This document shows, in pieces, positions 13,015-13,020 of a stretch of DNA of 13,020 nucleotides. The position numbers were made by a program, and so were the translations under genes. Origin of the DNA: an uncultured Clostridia bacterium. Lineage in GTDB: Bacteria; Bacillota; Clostridia; Oscillospirales; Acutalibacteraceae. Below the pieces are notes generated by a model. That model saw nothing but the letters and a program-made list of their open reading frames with translations. It had not been told where the DNA came from and did not search any database. The DNA lies in NCBI GenBank assembly GCA_937901145.1, contig CALCHE010000131.1, positions 1 to 13,020 on the forward strand, given 5' to 3'. Position 1 is the first letter of the stretch. The number at the start of each line of letters is the position of its first letter.

Positions 13015-13020
13015 ATAATT

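Noticed and set aside
1..13020. CRISPR array, tRNA, rRNA, transposon or phage attachment sites
   Set aside because: No regularly spaced repeats, cloverleaf-like segments, transposase or integrase frames, or terminal inverted repeats were seen by eye.

Overview
The window looks like chromosomal DNA of an anaerobic, probably gut-dwelling Clostridia member (Oscillospiraceae/Ruminococcaceae-like). The basis is a sporulation gene at the left edge, strong AGGAGG ribosome binding sites, low to moderate GC, a bacterial/eukaryotic-type glycyl-tRNA synthetase, and a secreted protein with Cys-rich repeats and a tail type I associate with clostridial surface proteins. Genus is inference only. There are no rRNA, tRNA, CRISPR or transposase features.

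Layout. 1-480 (- strand): the start of a probable spoIIIAE and a 5'-truncated spoIIIAD, AT-rich (about 31% GC by hand count over 1-420). At about 445-455 this abuts an unrelated + strand membrane-protein gene (451-1272) of higher GC, so a rearrangement or assembly junction is likely there. 1281-1313: terminator between convergent genes. 1359-2744 (-): glyS, with its own promoter placed inside the terminator hairpin of the operon upstream. 2845-5340 (-): a tight four-gene operon read GNAT acetyltransferase > P-loop nucleotide kinase (FlaR/adenylate-kinase-like) > class I methyltransferase > radical SAM protein. Its leader (about 5341-5500) has a consensus sigma-A promoter, an 18-codon upstream ORF, an intrinsic terminator just before the first gene's ribosome binding site, and an alternative antiterminator pairing. 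This is the architecture of a translation-controlled transcription attenuator.

5629-10596 (+): a five-gene operon with its own consensus promoter, leader hairpins and strong terminator. The order is tandem-SCP2-like protein, class III PLP aminotransferase, transketolase N half, transketolase C half, second tandem-SCP2-like protein. The codon bias suggests high expression. Two putative lipid-binding proteins bracketing a two-carbon ketol transferase and an aminotransferase match no pathway I can name; this is the best candidate in the window for an undescribed system. One speculative fit is formation (or breakdown) of a 2-amino-1,3-diol, including a sphingoid-like base made without serine palmitoyltransferase. 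Water-soluble amino-polyols are an alternative.

10612-12976 (-): a large secreted protein with a signal peptide, a Cys/His/Asp papain-like core, a variable middle region, three Cys/His-rich repeats and a distinctive Cys-hydrophobic-Cys C-terminal tail that may be a cell-surface anchor.
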